NCBI GenBank assembly: GCA_018136815.1
Contig: CM030931.1
Coordinates: forward strand, 10,675,072-10,739,071
Length of the DNA stretch: 64,000 nucleotides
Source: Isochrysis galbana
Taxonomy: Eukaryota > Haptophyta > Isochrysidales > Isochrysidaceae
Direction: 5' to 3'
Every line of letters begins with the position of its first letter. Position 1 is the first letter of the stretch. The position numbers and the translations under genes were made by a program. A model generated the notes under the pieces. It worked only from the letters and a program-made list of their open reading frames with translations, was not told where the DNA came from and did not search any database. Below are positions 62,142-64,000 of the stretch, in pieces.

Positions 62142-64000
62142 TCAGGCCTCGTCATCGCTCTCGTCAGAGTCCTCTGGCTCGTCAGGAATCATCTCCAACT
62201 CCCAAGGCAGCACCTTGCTCTCCCACTCAGCAAGCTGGGATTCCATCAAGAGATTTGTGTGAGCTCGCACAAGCCTTTCCACCGTCCTTTGGCCGAGTCG
62301 GTTGCGCTTCTTTGAGTGGATCCAACCTTCAACAGACCAAGAATGCTCGCACCCTGATACGGAGCAGTCCATTGAAAGCAGGCGCATCGCCGCCCAACGA
62401 AGATGTTTCCAAGGCGCAAGGTAGATCTTTGCCCATTTGTAGGACGCCATATCCTTGGCGTACGATGAGAAAGCACAATCATCGGTCAAGTCGTATGTAC
62501 CTACTGCCTACTGCAAGAGCCTCTTCAAAATCTGCAAGCTCAGCGAGCAAAATAGGATAAGGATGCTCATCGTTCGACATCTGGCGCAAAACCTGTTTCA
62601 CCTCTTGAGTCTCAGATGTGGAAAAGTCGCGCCGACAAAATTCTGGCTCAAAGCGGTATGCCGCAGTCATTGCAGAAACATGGAAGTACTCCCAGCGGGC
62701 CATAAATATGGTGTGTATCTTGCGACGAATCCTCTCTGGCACATTAGGAATAGTATTGCCGTAAAACGAATCGAGTTGCGGCATGTAACCGTAGACTTTT
62801 CCCAACATTGCTCCCTCCTTGCCATCAGTGAGTCGCAACATTCGAAGGGCTGGCTCCAAAATGGTGATGCACATCGAAACTGTGTCTTGAAGGCTCTCGG
62901 CTCTCATCTCTAATGCAACGTTTTACTTCAGCTCCTTTATCTCTCACATCCCGGCTTTGCTTTGAGAGCCACGCAGTAAACGCTTGGTCAATAACGAGCT
63001 TGTCCAAGATGGGATGGACATTCTTGAAGCGAATCAGCATGAGGAGCCTAGAGGCAAAGCGTGTCTCACAAAAGCGCACGAGCTCAGTCCCACCCTTAAG
63101 CCTACTCTCAGGGGGAATCTCTTGAGCAAGCTCTCGGTATCGTGCCAACGTTTTTTTAAATATATGATGAACTTCACGACGTCCCAGACGCGATCCGCAC
63201 ATTTGCCGAACACATCCTCCCCCCAATCAAATTCACGATCGAGGCCTTTCACGCGAATCGTTGGCTTGTCTGAGACGACATTCTTCATGAAATTGTCTAT
63301 CGAATGAGCTGGACAAATGAAAGTCAAGACATGCGGGGCCTTTTCTTGGATGAGCGGGAACGCTGCTTTACACGCGCCGTCCATGCAAACGCCCACCACA
63401 AGACCTGGCTCAAAAGAATCAATGTGCTTGAGGATGAATTTTGCTATGAAGGCGGCGTCCTTTGTGTCGCCGGATGTGTCGATCGCCTCCAAAAAGTAGG
63501 ACCCAGCAGGGATGCTAGCCAACGCGTTGACGATCGGCCGGTTTTGGACACTCGTCCAGCCATCCGAGATGAGTACGAGGCCAGTGATATGGGCCAGCCC
63601 CATCACCTTGGCCCTGACCCGTGTGTTGAGAGCGGCGTCGTACGCCGGGAGAATTTTAGAGGTCATCTTAAGACGATGGGGCAGGACAGGCCCATTGCTA
63701 TCATACATGTGCTTACCACTTTTCGCCGTGACGCACACCGCTTCTCGGAAATCCGGATCATCAAAAATGTTGAGCGGCAAGGCCTTCTTCATTACAACCT
63801 TGAGCCATGCCTCCGCGACTTGCGATGGAGCAACTGCTCCAAAGTGCTTCGAGGCTGCCGCCACGAGCCGCTCCTGCCTGGCTGCCTCCTTCTCTGCCTC
63901 CAACTCCATCGTTGCTTTCTGCTCCGAGCGCCGCTTGCGCAGCTCCGCAACCACTTGCGCGTGCCGCTCTTTCCAAGCCGCTGTGGGTGTGCACAGCCGG
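62142..64000 (-). pseudogene. hAT-family transposase, frameshifted, runs off the right edge
   Basis: On the minus strand the frame is already open at the window edge (CTPTAAWKERH, which matches the post-BED segment of the copy at 42394). It continues with PLNIFDDPDFREAVCV, LISDGWTSVQNRPIVNAL, LEAIDTSGDTKDAAFI, VGVCMDGACKAAFPLI and FICPAHSIDNFMKNVV. A frame change at a T run near 63155 leads to FKKTLARYRELAQEIPPESR and RFCETRFASRLLMLIRFK. Another, near 62910, leads to MLRLTDGKEGAMLGKVYGYM. After a stop at about 62479, KWAKIYLAPWKHLRWAAMRL and CEHSWSVEGWIHSKKRNRLG represent the C-terminal dimerisation domain, ending in an acidic tail at 62142. Domain order is complete, but at least three disruptions make it inactive. 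Confidence 0.85.

Overview
The window is nuclear DNA from a eukaryotic alga. The main evidence is intron-containing genes for mitochondrial, membrane and probably plastid functions, together with long (CT)n/(GA)n tracts, GC-rich coding sequence and a high load of decayed transposable elements. Two features point to a lineage with a secondary plastid, such as a haptophyte or a related chromist alga. One is a release factor 1 whose leader looks like a short signal-plus-transit presequence. The other is a TIR receptor of a type I associate with such algae. The species assignment is inference. A 100-base run of N at 60814-60913 marks an assembly join.

Layout from left to right. A four-exon membrane-anchored serine hydrolase (1582-3535, minus). 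A lower-GC island (5015-6684, plus) with three compact ORFs, including an N-myristoylation-type protein with one membrane span and a protein with three cystine-knot repeats. A 1158-residue single-exon receptor (7856-11332) with a periplasmic-binding-protein-like ectodomain, EGF-like segment, one membrane span and a TIR domain that keeps the catalytic glutamate. A second secreted serine hydrolase (13793-14971). About 4.6 kb of decayed DNA. A MEAK7-like TLDc protein (19689-21155, minus). A pogo/CENP-B-like transposase (21744-23330). A tRNA-derived SINE-like unit and an internally deleted Ty3/gypsy element (25152-27195). A complete six-exon medium-chain acyl-CoA dehydrogenase (29201-31686, minus). 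An acidic repeat protein (32808-33984, minus). A LINE reverse-transcriptase relic (34940-36257). A hydroxyproline-rich glycoprotein-like gene with a large minisatellite (36880-38570, minus). A MITE (39132-39609). A hAT transposase fragment (42394-43605). An F-box/LRR gene (44522-45784). A truncated multi-span receptor (47532-48421, minus). Release factor 1 (50747-52209). A chromodomain gene (53342-54216). The C-terminal part of a VPS13-like lipid-transfer protein (55242-60813, minus). A frameshifted hAT transposase at the right edge.

The housekeeping genes are not organised as a pathway. They are ordinary eukaryotic genes separated by repeats, and several start next to a GA/CT tract.

The least explained structure is a family of about 80-200 bp intergenic elements built from one short word repeated in both orientations. 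Three copies (13399, 39759, 49827) share the same word spacing (12-10-19 and about 9-9), but the word differs at a single base, and that base is the same at every position within a copy (CTGTTTTT, CTGTATTT, CTGTGTTT). A fourth, larger copy lies at 4371-4575. Other short word-iterated or palindromic elements occur at 7056, 39982, 43909, 46434 and 49963.
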